NCBI GenBank assembly: GCA_965249175.1
Contig: OZ252227.1
Location: 4,588,001-4,652,000, forward strand
DNA length: 64,000 nt
Source: CAZYFH01 sp965249175
GTDB taxonomy: Bacteria; Acidobacteriota; Vicinamibacteria; Vicinamibacterales; UBA8438
Direction of reading: 5' to 3'
A program made the translations under genes and the position numbers. This document shows positions 7,590 to 16,211 of this stretch, piece by piece. The notes under the pieces are model-generated. The model did no database searches and was not told the DNA's origin. It saw only the letters and a program-made list of their open reading frames with translations. Numbering within the stretch: position 1 is the first letter of the stretch; every line of letters begins with the position of its first letter.

Positions 7590-9734
7590 ATGACCGGACA
7601 GCATCAGAACGACGGCGTGGTCGCCGGCGCGGAGGCGGCGAACCGTCCACAGCCGTCAGCGTGGGACTGGGACTGGTGGCGCTGCTTTCGACTTGGTGGG
7701 GTGAGCGGCCGATATGACGGCGAGATGACGGCTCCCAATGCTGGAAGATACGCACTCGATCTGCGGGTCGACATCGACGTCAGGCACCCCAATTCGCCTG
7801 TCTTGAACAAGATCAGCGGCGACATCTACCAGGTCTATAAGTTCTCGTGGATAGGCCGCACCTTTGAATGGCGGGTCTACCGCGCGTCGTGGATCGTCGA
7901 CCGACCGGCCGTGACCTGGTCTCGATGCTCGGTGGGAATGACCGGGACGGTGCGGTACTGGAAGGGCGTCCATATCGCGACCGATGTCGCCATCAGTATT
8001 CCGTGGACGGGAGGAGCGGTCGGGCCGGCAAGCGTGACGTTCACCAGCGTCACCGGAACCAGCTCGTACAGCTGCGCCAAGAAATCCAACGCGTTCCGCG
8101 ACGTCGGTCTGGAGATCGACGTGTGTTCGTCGGTGAACGCCGCGCCGATCGTGCCCAGCTATGACACGGACTCGCATCCCAACCGGCCGGCCGACCTACC
8201 GCAGAGGATGCTCACGATCGATTCGGCATACCGGGAAGCCGGGATCGACGTGACGATCGATCCGAACCACACGACCATCGACGACAGCGCCGCCAAGTTC
8301 GCAGCATGGTCACCGGCCGAGTTGCACGACGCGATGGAACAGCATTTCAGCCGGCACCCTGGCACGTGGCCCAAATGGCAGATGTGGTGCTTGTTGGCAG
8401 GCGAATTCGACAATCCGGGGGTCGGCGGCATCATGTTCGACGCTGCGGCCGCCTTCGGTGGGGCCGGCAAGGCACCCGAGCGCCAGGGTTGCGCGGTGTT
8501 CCGCAACCACGCGTGGTTTAACGACCTGGTCGCGAATCCCGGCAAAGACACCCAGGACGCGGCCATGCGGAAGTACCTCTATACGTATGTCCACGAGATC
8601 GGCCATGCCTTCAACCTCCTCCACTCATGGGACAAGAGTCGACCCGACGCGTTGTCGTGGATGAACTACGACTGGAAGTACGACAGCCGAAACGGGGCCG
8701 GGACGTTCTGGGGATCTTTCCGGATGCGGTTCGATGACGAAGAGCTCATCCACATGCGCCACGGCGACCGCGCCGCCGTCATCATGGGCGGCGATCCCTG
8801 GTCGTCGGGTGGGCACCTGGAAGCACCGCCATCCGCGATGGCCGATCAGATGGGCACGCCTCCCATCGAGTTGCTGGTGCGCTCCAAGGGTCTCTTCCAG
8901 TTCATGGAGCCGGTAAACATCGAACTCCGTCTCCGAAACTTGACGGACATGCCAATGGATCTGGACACGGAGCTGGATCCCGAATACGGCGGGGTCGCGG
9001 TCTTCATCCAGCGCCCGGACGGACGCATCCTGGAGTACGCGCCGATCCTCTGCAAACTGGCCACGCCGAGCATCCAGACGCTGACGCCCGGCGCGACCGG
9101 GGAAGACCGGCACAGCCAGAACGTCCGTCTCAGCTACGGCGCCGGCGGCTTCTACTTCGACCAGCCCGGACGCTACCGGGTGCGGGCGGTCTACCAGGGC
9201 GCCGGCGACGTGCTCATCGCGTCCAATGTCGCCGAGATCAGCGTTGGACGGTCCCACAGCCTGGAGGAGGACCGCTCAGCGGCTGACTACTTTGGCCACG
9301 ACGTGGGTATGGCCCTCTATCTCAGGGGGTCCAGCTCTCCGTTCCTGAAGAAGGGGATGGACGCGCTGCAGGACATGGCCGACCACTACAAGGACACCGC
9401 GGTCGGTAGCCACATCGCCCTGGCCCTCGCGGAGAACCTGGCGAGCCCGTTTCACCGGATCGAGAAGGGCAAGTTGAAGCTTACCCGCAACGTCGAGGCC
9501 AAGACCGCGCTGCAGCTGACCGCCAACGCCCTGGCGACTCAGAAGAAGGACGAGTCGACCCTCACGAATCTCGACTACAGCGAGTGCTTCCAAACCCGAG
9601 CGCGGCTGATGGCGTTGTCAGGCAAGAAAGCCGAGGCCCGCAAGGAACTGCGCGCTCTGGCCGGGACCTTGACGAAACGCGGGGTCAAGTCGGCCGTCGT
9701 CGGCGCGATCGATGCCTTCGCGAAGAGACTCTAG
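7590..9734 (+). CDS. Metzincin-like zinc metallopeptidase domain protein
   Basis: This 714-residue protein follows an AAGGAG site 9 bases before the ATG. Residues 335-345 read HEIGHAFNLLH, the HExxHxxxxxH zinc motif, and SWMNYDW about 20 residues later can supply the Met-turn. In most metzincins the eighth motif position is Gly, but here it is Asn. The N-terminal 190 residues are beta-rich and Trp-rich. The region after residue 430 resembles immunoglobulin-like strands (VNIELRLRNLTDMPMDL...GRYRVRAVY), and the C terminus is helical and repeat-like (about 590-714). No signal peptide is visible, so the location is unclear. The TAG stop lies inside the CTAG target site of the downstream IS, which therefore left the protein complete. 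Confidence 0.85.
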   Translation: MTGQHQNDGVVAGAEAANRPQPSAWDWDWWRCFRLGGVSGRYDGEMTAPNAGRYALDLRVDIDVRHPNSPVLNKISGDIYQVYKFSWIGRTFEWRVYRASWIVDRPAVTWSRCSVGMTGTVRYWKGVHIATDVAISIPWTGGAVGPASVTFTSVTGTSSYSCAKKSNAFRDVGLEIDVCSSVNAAPIVPSYDTDSHPNRPADLPQRMLTIDSAYREAGIDVTIDPNHTTIDDSAAKFAAWSPAELHDAMEQHFSRHPGTWPKWQMWCLLAGEFDNPGVGGIMFDAAAAFGGAGKAPERQGCAVFRNHAWFNDLVANPGKDTQDAAMRKYLYTYVHEIGHAFNLLHSWDKSRPDALSWMNYDWKYDSRNGAGTFWGSFRMRFDDEELIHMRHGDRAAVIMGGDPWSSGGHLEAPPSAMADQMGTPPIELLVRSKGLFQFMEPVNIELRLRNLTDMPMDLDTELDPEYGGVAVFIQRPDGRILEYAPILCKLATPSIQTLTPGATGEDRHSQNVRLSYGAGGFYFDQPGRYRVRAVYQGAGDVLIASNVAEISVGRSHSLEEDRSAADYFGHDVGMALYLRGSSSPFLKKGMDALQDMADHYKDTAVGSHIALALAENLASPFHRIEKGKLKLTRNVEAKTALQLTANALATQKKDESTLTNLDYSECFQTRARLMALSGKKAEARKELRALAGTLTKRGVKSAVVGAIDAFAKRL

Positions 9735-11137
9735 CAGCCCGTGGTGAAAACGCCCTTTCGTAGGTCGAGGGGCATGTGTTCGTGACACCGTGTCATAAGG
9801 TCGAGAAACGACGAGTGCGGCAGATCTTGCGCATCTCGCGCCCACGCGGGCGATACGAGGGTCCAGAGGCGGCCAAGATCAGCGATCAAGGCCTCGAAGA
9901 CGGCGACCGCGCGGCCTTGGAGGCTCCGCGGCGTGCCGACGCCCGTCAGCTGCCGCATGAGGAGCCCAAGATTGAACCCGCAGACGTGCACAAGCACGCG
10001 CTTGAGGATGTTGGGATGCCCACGCAGATGCACCCGGCGCAGCCGCCCGGTCTCGTAGAGATGCGCGTTGGGGCGTTCGAGCAACTCGCCCCGCCGTCGC
10101 AGCAGCCGTTGCCCACGCGTGCCCCGAATGCGCCGACGGTTCGCGTACACGGCGTCGCGCGCCGCCGCCTTGCCTGTCCAGTTGCGTCGCCCGCGGTCCG
10201 GCTCCGAAACATAACTGCGCACGCCGAGCGCGGCGAACGCCACCATCGTCTCGTTACTGTGATACCCCTTGTCCCCGACGACCTCGGCGATACCGGCGCC
10301 GGCCGGCAGGACGGCTTCGACGTGGTCGGCCGCCGTGATCAGGGTCTCGACCATCGTCGTCGTATCGCCGTCGTCGGCATCCTGCACGGTGACGCCGACG
10401 ATGGCCCCCGTCTCCAGGTCCACCGCATGCTCCGCGGTGTGCGCCAAGTGCGTGCGCCCGTCCTTCAGCTTCGTGATCTTCGCGTCCGGATCCTGCGGAT
10501 GCGTCCAGTCGTCGTTGGAGCCTTTCTTCTTCCGTTTCCGGTCGAACCGGGCCAGCTCAGCGCGGGTCGGCGTGACGATGCCGGACGCCTCGGCCAGCCC
10601 GGTCAGAAACGCCTCGTAGCCTTCGCCCGTGTCCCGGCGCACGATACTCCGCAATGCGGCGTTCGCTTCCAACGTCGTGGCATCGATGCCGAGGGTCCGC
10701 CCGGTCACGAGCTGGGCGTCGGCCAGTTGCTGCAGCACCCACGTGAACACCGCTTGATGGGTCTCGACGTCGATCAGGCGCCGGGTGCGCGACAGCGTCG
10801 AGTGATCCGGCGGCGCCTCGTGCAGCTCGAGGTCCAGAAACTGCCGGATGCTCAGCGAATCGGCCGCCCGCCACGCGATCGCCCGCTCCGAGTCCAGCCC
10901 TTCGAAGTAGCCGAGCATCAGCAGCCGGAAGTACCGCCCCGGCGCCAGACTCGGACGACCGACGCCGTCCGCGTAGAACGGCGCGCATTGCGCCTCGACG
11001 AACGCGTCGAAGCCCGTGTCATCGAGGATCCGATTCAATCGCTGATAGAACGGATGCGCCGCACTGCGAGGCAGGTCGCTGGTGGGAACCCACATCGATG
11101 CTTGCCGCGCCCGGCGTCGTCGTTTGCCCATCGCCAT
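9731..11137 (-). CDS. IS1182-like DDE transposase
   Basis: This 468-residue protein opens with the N-terminal domain typical of IS1182/IS5-related transposases (HPFYQRLNRILDDTGFDAFVE...GRPSLAPGRYFRLLMLGYFEG). The catalytic domain follows, with LGIDATTLEANAA (first Asp), VVGDKGYHSNET (second Asp) and a Glu in the segment LLERPNAHLYETGRLRR. Its stop codon TAG (complement of 9731-9733) lies in the target duplication, not in the element, so the element has no stop of its own in this frame. It overlaps the convergent metzincin stop. Confidence 0.92.
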   Translation of the reverse strand: MAMGKRRRRARQASMWVPTSDLPRSAAHPFYQRLNRILDDTGFDAFVEAQCAPFYADGVGRPSLAPGRYFRLLMLGYFEGLDSERAIAWRAADSLSIRQFLDLELHEAPPDHSTLSRTRRLIDVETHQAVFTWVLQQLADAQLVTGRTLGIDATTLEANAALRSIVRRDTGEGYEAFLTGLAEASGIVTPTRAELARFDRKRKKKGSNDDWTHPQDPDAKITKLKDGRTHLAHTAEHAVDLETGAIVGVTVQDADDGDTTTMVETLITAADHVEAVLPAGAGIAEVVGDKGYHSNETMVAFAALGVRSYVSEPDRGRRNWTGKAAARDAVYANRRRIRGTRGQRLLRRRGELLERPNAHLYETGRLRRVHLRGHPNILKRVLVHVCGFNLGLLMRQLTGVGTPRSLQGRAVAVFEALIADLGRLWTLVSPAWARDAQDLPHSSFLDLMTRCHEHMPLDLRKGVFTTGC

Positions 11138-11202
11138 GCGCGACAGTGTAGTACGCGGGATCGATCGTGTCGATCCCTAATAGGGACTTTCACCACGGGC
11201 TG
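9735..11202 (-). mobile_element. IS1182-like insertion sequence (1,468 bp)
   Basis: The terminal inverted repeats are CAGCCCGTGGTGAAA at 9735-9749 and its complement at 11188-11202. Both ends are flanked by CTAG (9731-9734 and 11203-11206), a four-base palindromic target duplication. One transposase gene occupies the minus strand. The insertion is at the stop codon of the metzincin-like gene. The duplicated CTAG gives that gene its TAG and, read on the other strand, also gives the transposase its TAG. Confidence 0.92.
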
Positions 11203-11279
11203 CTAGCGGACCGTGACCCGGGGCGGGGGGGGGGGCGACTCCCCACCCCGGTGCCTCGTGTAGGATCGGCGTGATCATC

Positions 11280-11732
11280 ATGCCCGTCTCCACCGAGAAT
11301 CTGTCGGTCGCGTCTCGGGTCGACCGGGCTCGAGTCGTGCCGCTGCTCGTAATGCTCGCTTTGATGCTCCCGTCCTGTGGGGGAGATCGCTTGGTTGCGC
11401 ACCCCGGAGACAGTGGGCAGGAGGCGTTGAGGATGGCCACCGTTCACGTCGATTTACAAGAGGGTTTCGATCACGACACTGTTGTGGTCCGCCTGGACGA
11501 CGCAGACATCTACAACGGCAACGACGTGACGACCCAGCTCCTCTACGGCTTGGCCGATTCCACCGAAGTCGAGGTCGAGCCTGGCACCGTCCGCATCTCG
11601 ATTGCCGTCGAAACACGGCGGTTGTCACACACCCTTCCCCTCGAGGTGGATGGCGACGTCTTCATCGGGTTCGGCCTGGAGGGCGGGGAGCTCAGGACTA
11701 TCGTGTCGGAGACCCCCTTTGGCTACGGTTGA
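11280..11732 (+). CDS. Putative lipoprotein of unknown function
   Basis: This encodes 150 residues from the ATG at 11280; a GTG three codons earlier is possible. The N terminus has a basic start, then VVPLLVMLALMLPSC, a lipoprotein signal whose lipobox ends in Cys. The mature part is a beta-rich domain (VHVDLQEGFDHDTVVVRLDD...VEVEPGTVRISIAVETRRLSHTLPLEVDGDVFIGF) like small immunoglobulin or carboxypeptidase-regulatory folds. No known family is recognised. The next gene starts two bases after its stop, so the two are probably co-transcribed. Confidence 0.7.
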   Translation: MPVSTENLSVASRVDRARVVPLLVMLALMLPSCGGDRLVAHPGDSGQEALRMATVHVDLQEGFDHDTVVVRLDDADIYNGNDVTTQLLYGLADSTEVEVEPGTVRISIAVETRRLSHTLPLEVDGDVFIGFGLEGGELRTIVSETPFGYG

Positions 11733-11734
11733 GC

Positions 11735-12037
11735 ATGGGCGTCGAGCTTGAACTCTTCGTGTTGCTCATCCTCCTGACAGCCGGCGCGTCGATCTTTGAC
11801 GTGTTCGAGGTCGAGACCCCCGCGTGGCGCAAGGCGCTGAAGTGGCTCATCGTCATTGTCGCGACCGTCGGCCTGTACTTCGTGGTCGGGCACTGGGCAC
11901 TCCTGTTTCCGATAGTTGCTGGTGGCGCGGGCACGGTGTTTCACTTCGCGTGGTGCCGCAAGCACGGCATCCATCCCCTCCGTGCGACGCCCCGTCGTAA
12001 GTACTACGAACTGCGGCGGTGGGAATGGCGGGAGTAA
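11735..12037 (+). CDS. Small membrane protein of unknown function
   Basis: This 100-residue protein starts at the ATG two bases after the lipoprotein stop; a TTG at 11729 is an alternative. It has two or three membrane spans (ELFVLLILLTAGASIFDVF, ALKWLIVIVATVGLYFVVGHW, LLFPIVAGGAGTVFHFAW) and a basic cytoplasmic-type tail, ATPRRKYYELRRWEWRE. Tight coupling to the lipoprotein gene suggests a shared envelope role, but no function can be assigned. Confidence 0.7.
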   Translation: MGVELELFVLLILLTAGASIFDVFEVETPAWRKALKWLIVIVATVGLYFVVGHWALLFPIVAGGAGTVFHFAWCRKHGIHPLRATPRRKYYELRRWEWRE

Positions 12038-12071
12038 GTCGCGACCGTCGAGGGGTGTGGTAGATTGCCTC

Positions 12072-13106
12072 GTGCTCACAACCAGGTCGCTTTGCTTGTC
12101 GCTCCTGTTACTTGGCGCCGCGGCCATCGCCGGGGCCCAGAGTCGCAGCATCCTCCCGCCGGTTCCGACGCCTACGGACGTGAAGCCGGGCAGCGCAACC
12201 TGCGACGAGTGTCCGTATCCGTATCCGAGCACGTATCTCGACATTAGCGTCTACAGCCAGGACGTGCGCATCTCCTATATGGACGTCGCGCCGCAGGGCA
12301 CCCCCAACGGGCACACCGTGATGCTGTTGCACGGGAACAACTTTGGCGGGTTCTATTTCGGGGTCATCATCGACGGCCTCACCGACGCCGGTTTTCGCGT
12401 GATCGTCCCTGACCAGATTGGATACGGCAAGTCATCGAAACCGATCGCGCCGTACAACTTCAACACCCAGGCCCGCAACACCCAGCTCATCCTAGAGGAC
12501 GAGCAGATCGACAAGGTCATGGTGGTGGGGCATTCAATGGGTGGCATGCTGGCGACGCGGTTCACCACGCAATACCCGGACTCGGTCGAGCGGTTGGTTG
12601 TCTACAACCCGATCGGTCTCTCCGACTCGCGGTTCAACCGGCCAATGACGCCGGTCGACGAGATCTACGCTCGGACGCTCCAGACCGACTATCAGAGCAC
12701 CCGCAGAAGCCTGAGCCGCTACGTTGCGCATGACCCGGATGCCTGGAACGACGAGTTCGAGACGTACACGCGCATCCGCTATTCGTGGACACTCAGCGCA
12801 GACTGGCCACGGCTCGCGATGGTGCAGTCCATCATCAGTCAGATGCTGTACGGTGACCCGGTGGTGTATGACTGGGCGCATATTCACGTGCCGACGCTCG
12901 CGTTCGGCGGCGCGGAGGATCTGCTCCTTGGCCCAGCCGCCACCTTCCAGGAGCGCATGCGGGTGCTGGCCGAGACCGTCCCGAACGGGAAGGGTCGGGT
13001 GCTGCTGATACCTGGGCTCGGACACGTGCCCCACCTCGAGGCGCCGGACAAGATCGTGCCCCCGCTCGTGGCCTTCCTGGAGGAAGGCGTCGGCGCGTCA
13101 CAATAG
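12072..13106 (+). CDS. Secreted alpha/beta hydrolase
   Basis: This encodes 344 residues from the GTG at 12072, which gives a clean signal peptide (LTTRSLCLSLLLLGAAAIAGAQ). The frame is open further upstream, but without a signal. The fold is a canonical alpha/beta hydrolase: oxyanion segment LLHGNNFGG, nucleophile elbow VGHSMGG, an acid in FGGAEDLL, and a His in IPGLGHVPH near the C terminus. The substrate is unknown; esterase or C-C hydrolase activity is plausible. TAGATT lies five bases before the GTG, and no Shine-Dalgarno sequence is seen, so the transcript may be leaderless. Confidence 0.87.
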   Translation: MLTTRSLCLSLLLLGAAAIAGAQSRSILPPVPTPTDVKPGSATCDECPYPYPSTYLDISVYSQDVRISYMDVAPQGTPNGHTVMLLHGNNFGGFYFGVIIDGLTDAGFRVIVPDQIGYGKSSKPIAPYNFNTQARNTQLILEDEQIDKVMVVGHSMGGMLATRFTTQYPDSVERLVVYNPIGLSDSRFNRPMTPVDEIYARTLQTDYQSTRRSLSRYVAHDPDAWNDEFETYTRIRYSWTLSADWPRLAMVQSIISQMLYGDPVVYDWAHIHVPTLAFGGAEDLLLGPAATFQERMRVLAETVPNGKGRVLLIPGLGHVPHLEAPDKIVPPLVAFLEEGVGASQ

Positions 13107-13142
13107 CCCACGCTCTTCTCGGCGCGGGCGCAAGGAGTTCCG

Positions 13143-15827
13143 ATGCGTCGAACCCTCTCGCTCCTGCTCGTGTCCCTCTCCCTGTCGGTCGGCGCGGCGG
13201 CGCAGGCGCCGACGGCGACCCTCACCGGGCCGATCCCGGTGACCTCGCCCCCGGGCGCACCGACCCCCGATTTCGTCTTCTCGGCGTCGGCGATCGACCT
13301 GACCGGGCATGGGTATATCGAGGAAGAGTTTTTCATCGAGGGAACCGCCAACCGATACACGACCCCGGAGCTGGCCACGGGCCGTATCCTCGACGGCGAC
13401 CATCCCTATGAGACGCGCCTCGTGGTGAGGCGCCCCATCTCCCCCGATCACTTCAATGGCACGGTGGTGGTCGAGTGGAACAACGTCACGGCAGGACGCG
13501 ACCTTGACATCGACTGGTTCCAGGCGGGCGCCTATTTCGTTCGCAACGGCTACGCCTGGGTGGGCGTCTCGGCGCAGCGCGTCGGCGTCAGCCACCTGCG
13601 CGGGTGGAATCCGCGTCGGTACGGATCGCTCGATGTGACCCACGACGGGATGATCGAGGATGACGCGCTGTCCTATGACATCTTCTCGGCCGTCGGGAAG
13701 GCGGTGCGTGCGCCGGGGTCAGTCAACGTGCTGGGGACGCTGACGGCCGAACGCGTGATCGCCACCGGCCACTCGCAGTCGGCCAGCCGTCTCTCCGTCT
13801 ACCTCAACAACGTGCACCCGCTCGATCCGGTGTTCGACGCCGTGGTCGTCCATGGGGGCGGGCGTCGGATCCGCCAGGACCAGGACGTCAAGATTTGGAA
13901 GCTCATGGCCGAAGGCGACATGGTGAGCCGGGCCGCGATTCGCCAACCGGACACCGAGACGTTTCGGAGTTGGGAAGTGGCTGGATCATCGCACGTCGAC
14001 ATCTTCTTCCAGACCGAGTCGTCGCGCGTCGCGGCCCTCGCGGCGGGACGCGACCTCGCGACGGCTGAAACTGGCGTGCCGGACTGCGAGCGCCCGTCAT
14101 ACAGCCGCGTCCCGTTTCGGTATGTCATGCACGCCGCGTTCGACCACCTGGTGCGCTGGGTCGATGATGGGACGCCACCGCCGACCGCCCCACCTCTCGC
14201 GACGACCTCGGTCGGGCCACCGGCGGTCTTCGACCGCGACGCACGCGGCAACGTGCTGGGTGGCATCCGGCTCGCGGCACATGCGGTCGCAACCGCGACG
14301 AATACGGGTACCAACACCGGCGCGTCTGGCTTCTGCCGACTCTTCGGGACGCATGAGCCGTTCGATGCCGCTACGCTCGCGCGGCTCTACGCGAACCACG
14401 AGGCGTACGTCGACGCGGTGAAGCACACCGTGGCCGCCAATCTCGCGGCGGGCTACATCCTCGAGCACGACGCGAGGGCGACCGTGCGTGACGCCGAGCG
14501 CTCCGATATCGGGACACGCTACGGCGCCATCGACGGCGACCACCTGAAGACCTACGTCGAGGAGCTGACCGCGGTCTCCCGCCGCTACCGCGATGCCGGC
14601 CACCAGTTCTGGGGACGGATCATAGGCACCGACGCCGACGCGGAGAACGCGGCGTGGATGGCGAACAAGTTTCGCGCCGCGGGCGTTCCCGACGTGCGCA
14701 CGCAGATGCTCGATCTCGCCCCTCAGTGGATGCCGCAGTCGTGGGCTGTGACGGCCACGACCGGCGAGCGGGCGATCACATTCGACACCGCACAACCGGC
14801 GTACGGGTCGTCCGGCACGCCCACGGGTGGCCTCGACCTCGAGGTGGTCTACGTTGGGTTGGGCACCGAGGCGGATTTCGCCGGCCGCGAGGTGGCCGGG
14901 AAGGTGGCGCTCATTGCCAGCATGCCGATGCGGAGCACGCTCCGACACTCCGCAACCGTGAACGGCGCGGTGCGGCGGGCCGACGCAGGGGGCGCCGCCG
15001 CCATCCTGGTCAGTGTGGCGCTGCCCGGCAACGTCCGGACGCAGTTCTATCCGACCGGCACGGACGCGCCGACCTTCTCGCTGGGGCAGCACGATGGGGA
15101 CATGCTCCGCGCGATGATCGAGTCAACGGGACCCGGGCCTCGCGTCGGCATCCGCCTCGAGGTCGAGATGGTCGAGGGACTCCGGACGTCCAACGTGTGG
15201 GCGACGCTGCCCGGCGTGACGGACGAGAAGGTCGTCATCGTCGCCCACCGAGACGGCTGGTTCGAGGGGGCGAACGACAACGCCGCCGGCGTCGCGACCG
15301 CCGTCGTGCTCGCCGAATACTTCGCGTCCCTGCCCCCGGAGCGCCGGCGACGAACGATCCAGTTCATTGGCTCACCTGGCCACCACAACAGTGCGCGCGT
15401 CGGGATCGACTGGATCGAGGACAACGCCGTCACCGCGCTCGCTGACACGGCGTTGTTGATCAACGCGGAACACACCGGCGCCGTCGATCTCTACATGTTG
15501 GGAAACCGCTTCCAATGGGCCAACCAGCCGACGGCGTTGATGTGGGGGGTGAGCGGAAGTCCCGCACTCAGACACATCGCGACCGACGCGTACGCGACGT
15601 TCGGGGTCCCCACGCTGATCGAGGGGGGTGGTCCCGTGGGCGAGATCAGAGGACTGCACGAGATCGTGCCGTCGGTCTGGCTGATCGATGCGCCGGAGTA
15701 CTTCCACTCCGATCATGAGACTGCCGCGACGGTCCCGGCCGACGGGATCGAGGCGGTGACCCGAGCGTTCGCCAAGATCATCGACGACGTCAACGAGCGC
15801 GAGCTGGACGAACTGCAGCCCCGTTGA
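13143..15827 (+). CDS. Two-domain secreted hydrolase: alpha/beta-hydrolase domain fused to M28-like peptidase
   Basis: This 894-residue protein has a signal peptide (LSLLLVSLSLSVGAAAQA). Residues about 35-455 match the large secreted alpha/beta-hydrolase domain family found in Acidobacteria and Actinobacteria. It includes VVVEWNNVTAGRDLD, the nucleophile elbow ATGHSQSASRL (Ser211) and a possible His in GSSHVDIFF. Residues about 465-890 are M28-like with a protease-associated insert: AHRDGWFEGANDNAAG supplies the first His and Asp, NAEH a later acid and FHSDHE a last His. The expected Glu-Glu after the third strand is replaced by GSPGHHN, so the peptidase half may be inactive or altered. The gene follows the alpha/beta hydrolase by 36 bases. 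Confidence 0.85.
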   Translation: MRRTLSLLLVSLSLSVGAAAQAPTATLTGPIPVTSPPGAPTPDFVFSASAIDLTGHGYIEEEFFIEGTANRYTTPELATGRILDGDHPYETRLVVRRPISPDHFNGTVVVEWNNVTAGRDLDIDWFQAGAYFVRNGYAWVGVSAQRVGVSHLRGWNPRRYGSLDVTHDGMIEDDALSYDIFSAVGKAVRAPGSVNVLGTLTAERVIATGHSQSASRLSVYLNNVHPLDPVFDAVVVHGGGRRIRQDQDVKIWKLMAEGDMVSRAAIRQPDTETFRSWEVAGSSHVDIFFQTESSRVAALAAGRDLATAETGVPDCERPSYSRVPFRYVMHAAFDHLVRWVDDGTPPPTAPPLATTSVGPPAVFDRDARGNVLGGIRLAAHAVATATNTGTNTGASGFCRLFGTHEPFDAATLARLYANHEAYVDAVKHTVAANLAAGYILEHDARATVRDAERSDIGTRYGAIDGDHLKTYVEELTAVSRRYRDAGHQFWGRIIGTDADAENAAWMANKFRAAGVPDVRTQMLDLAPQWMPQSWAVTATTGERAITFDTAQPAYGSSGTPTGGLDLEVVYVGLGTEADFAGREVAGKVALIASMPMRSTLRHSATVNGAVRRADAGGAAAILVSVALPGNVRTQFYPTGTDAPTFSLGQHDGDMLRAMIESTGPGPRVGIRLEVEMVEGLRTSNVWATLPGVTDEKVVIVAHRDGWFEGANDNAAGVATAVVLAEYFASLPPERRRRTIQFIGSPGHHNSARVGIDWIEDNAVTALADTALLINAEHTGAVDLYMLGNRFQWANQPTALMWGVSGSPALRHIATDAYATFGVPTLIEGGGPVGEIRGLHEIVPSVWLIDAPEYFHSDHETAATVPADGIEAVTRAFAKIIDDVNERELDELQPR

Positions 15828-15849
15828 TGGCAGGGTGATAGGACACGAG

Positions 15850-16182
15850 ATGATCCGCTTCGAATGCACGGTGCAAGCGGGCTGTCTGTCGAATGACCTT
15901 CGTCCACGCCTGGCGTCGGCGATTGAGAAGGCATGCCGCGACGCGCTGGGCCACGACGGGAGTCCGGTCGAGGTATCCTGGACGGTCATTCCCAAGGGGT
16001 TCGGATTCCGAGGCGGACGGCCTTCCACCACGTCCTTGGTTCGGGGGCAGATACCCGACGGCTGTGACCGGGAGACTCGGTCATGGCTTCTTCGGTCGAT
16101 CGGAGACTCGTGGTGTCGAATCACCGGGGCATCCGCGGGGGAGCTCATGGTCTCGGCGCGCGATCGGAGCTGGTCCGGATGA
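15850..16182 (+). CDS. Tautomerase-like protein lacking N-terminal proline
   Basis: This encodes 110 residues from the ATG at 15850; a GTG at 15835 is an alternative. The layout resembles the 4-oxalocrotonate tautomerase superfamily: a short first strand (IRFECTVQAG), the helix DLRPRLASAIEKACRDAL, then a second strand (VEVSWTVIPKGFGFRGGRPS). The second residue is Ile, not the catalytic Pro1 of true tautomerases. It lies just before a clear tautomerase gene, and the pair may form a hetero-oligomer. This is inferred from fold-like pattern and neighbourhood. Confidence 0.6.
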   Translation: MIRFECTVQAGCLSNDLRPRLASAIEKACRDALGHDGSPVEVSWTVIPKGFGFRGGRPSTTSLVRGQIPDGCDRETRSWLLRSIGDSWCRITGASAGELMVSARDRSWSG

Positions 16183-16211
16183 TTCACCGGGAACACGAGA
16201 GGAGATAGGAC

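Noticed and set aside
9776..11206. Plus-strand frame of 476 codons across the IS1182-like element
   Set aside because: It is antisense to the transposase, has no ribosome-binding site, and its composition follows the real gene's codon positions.
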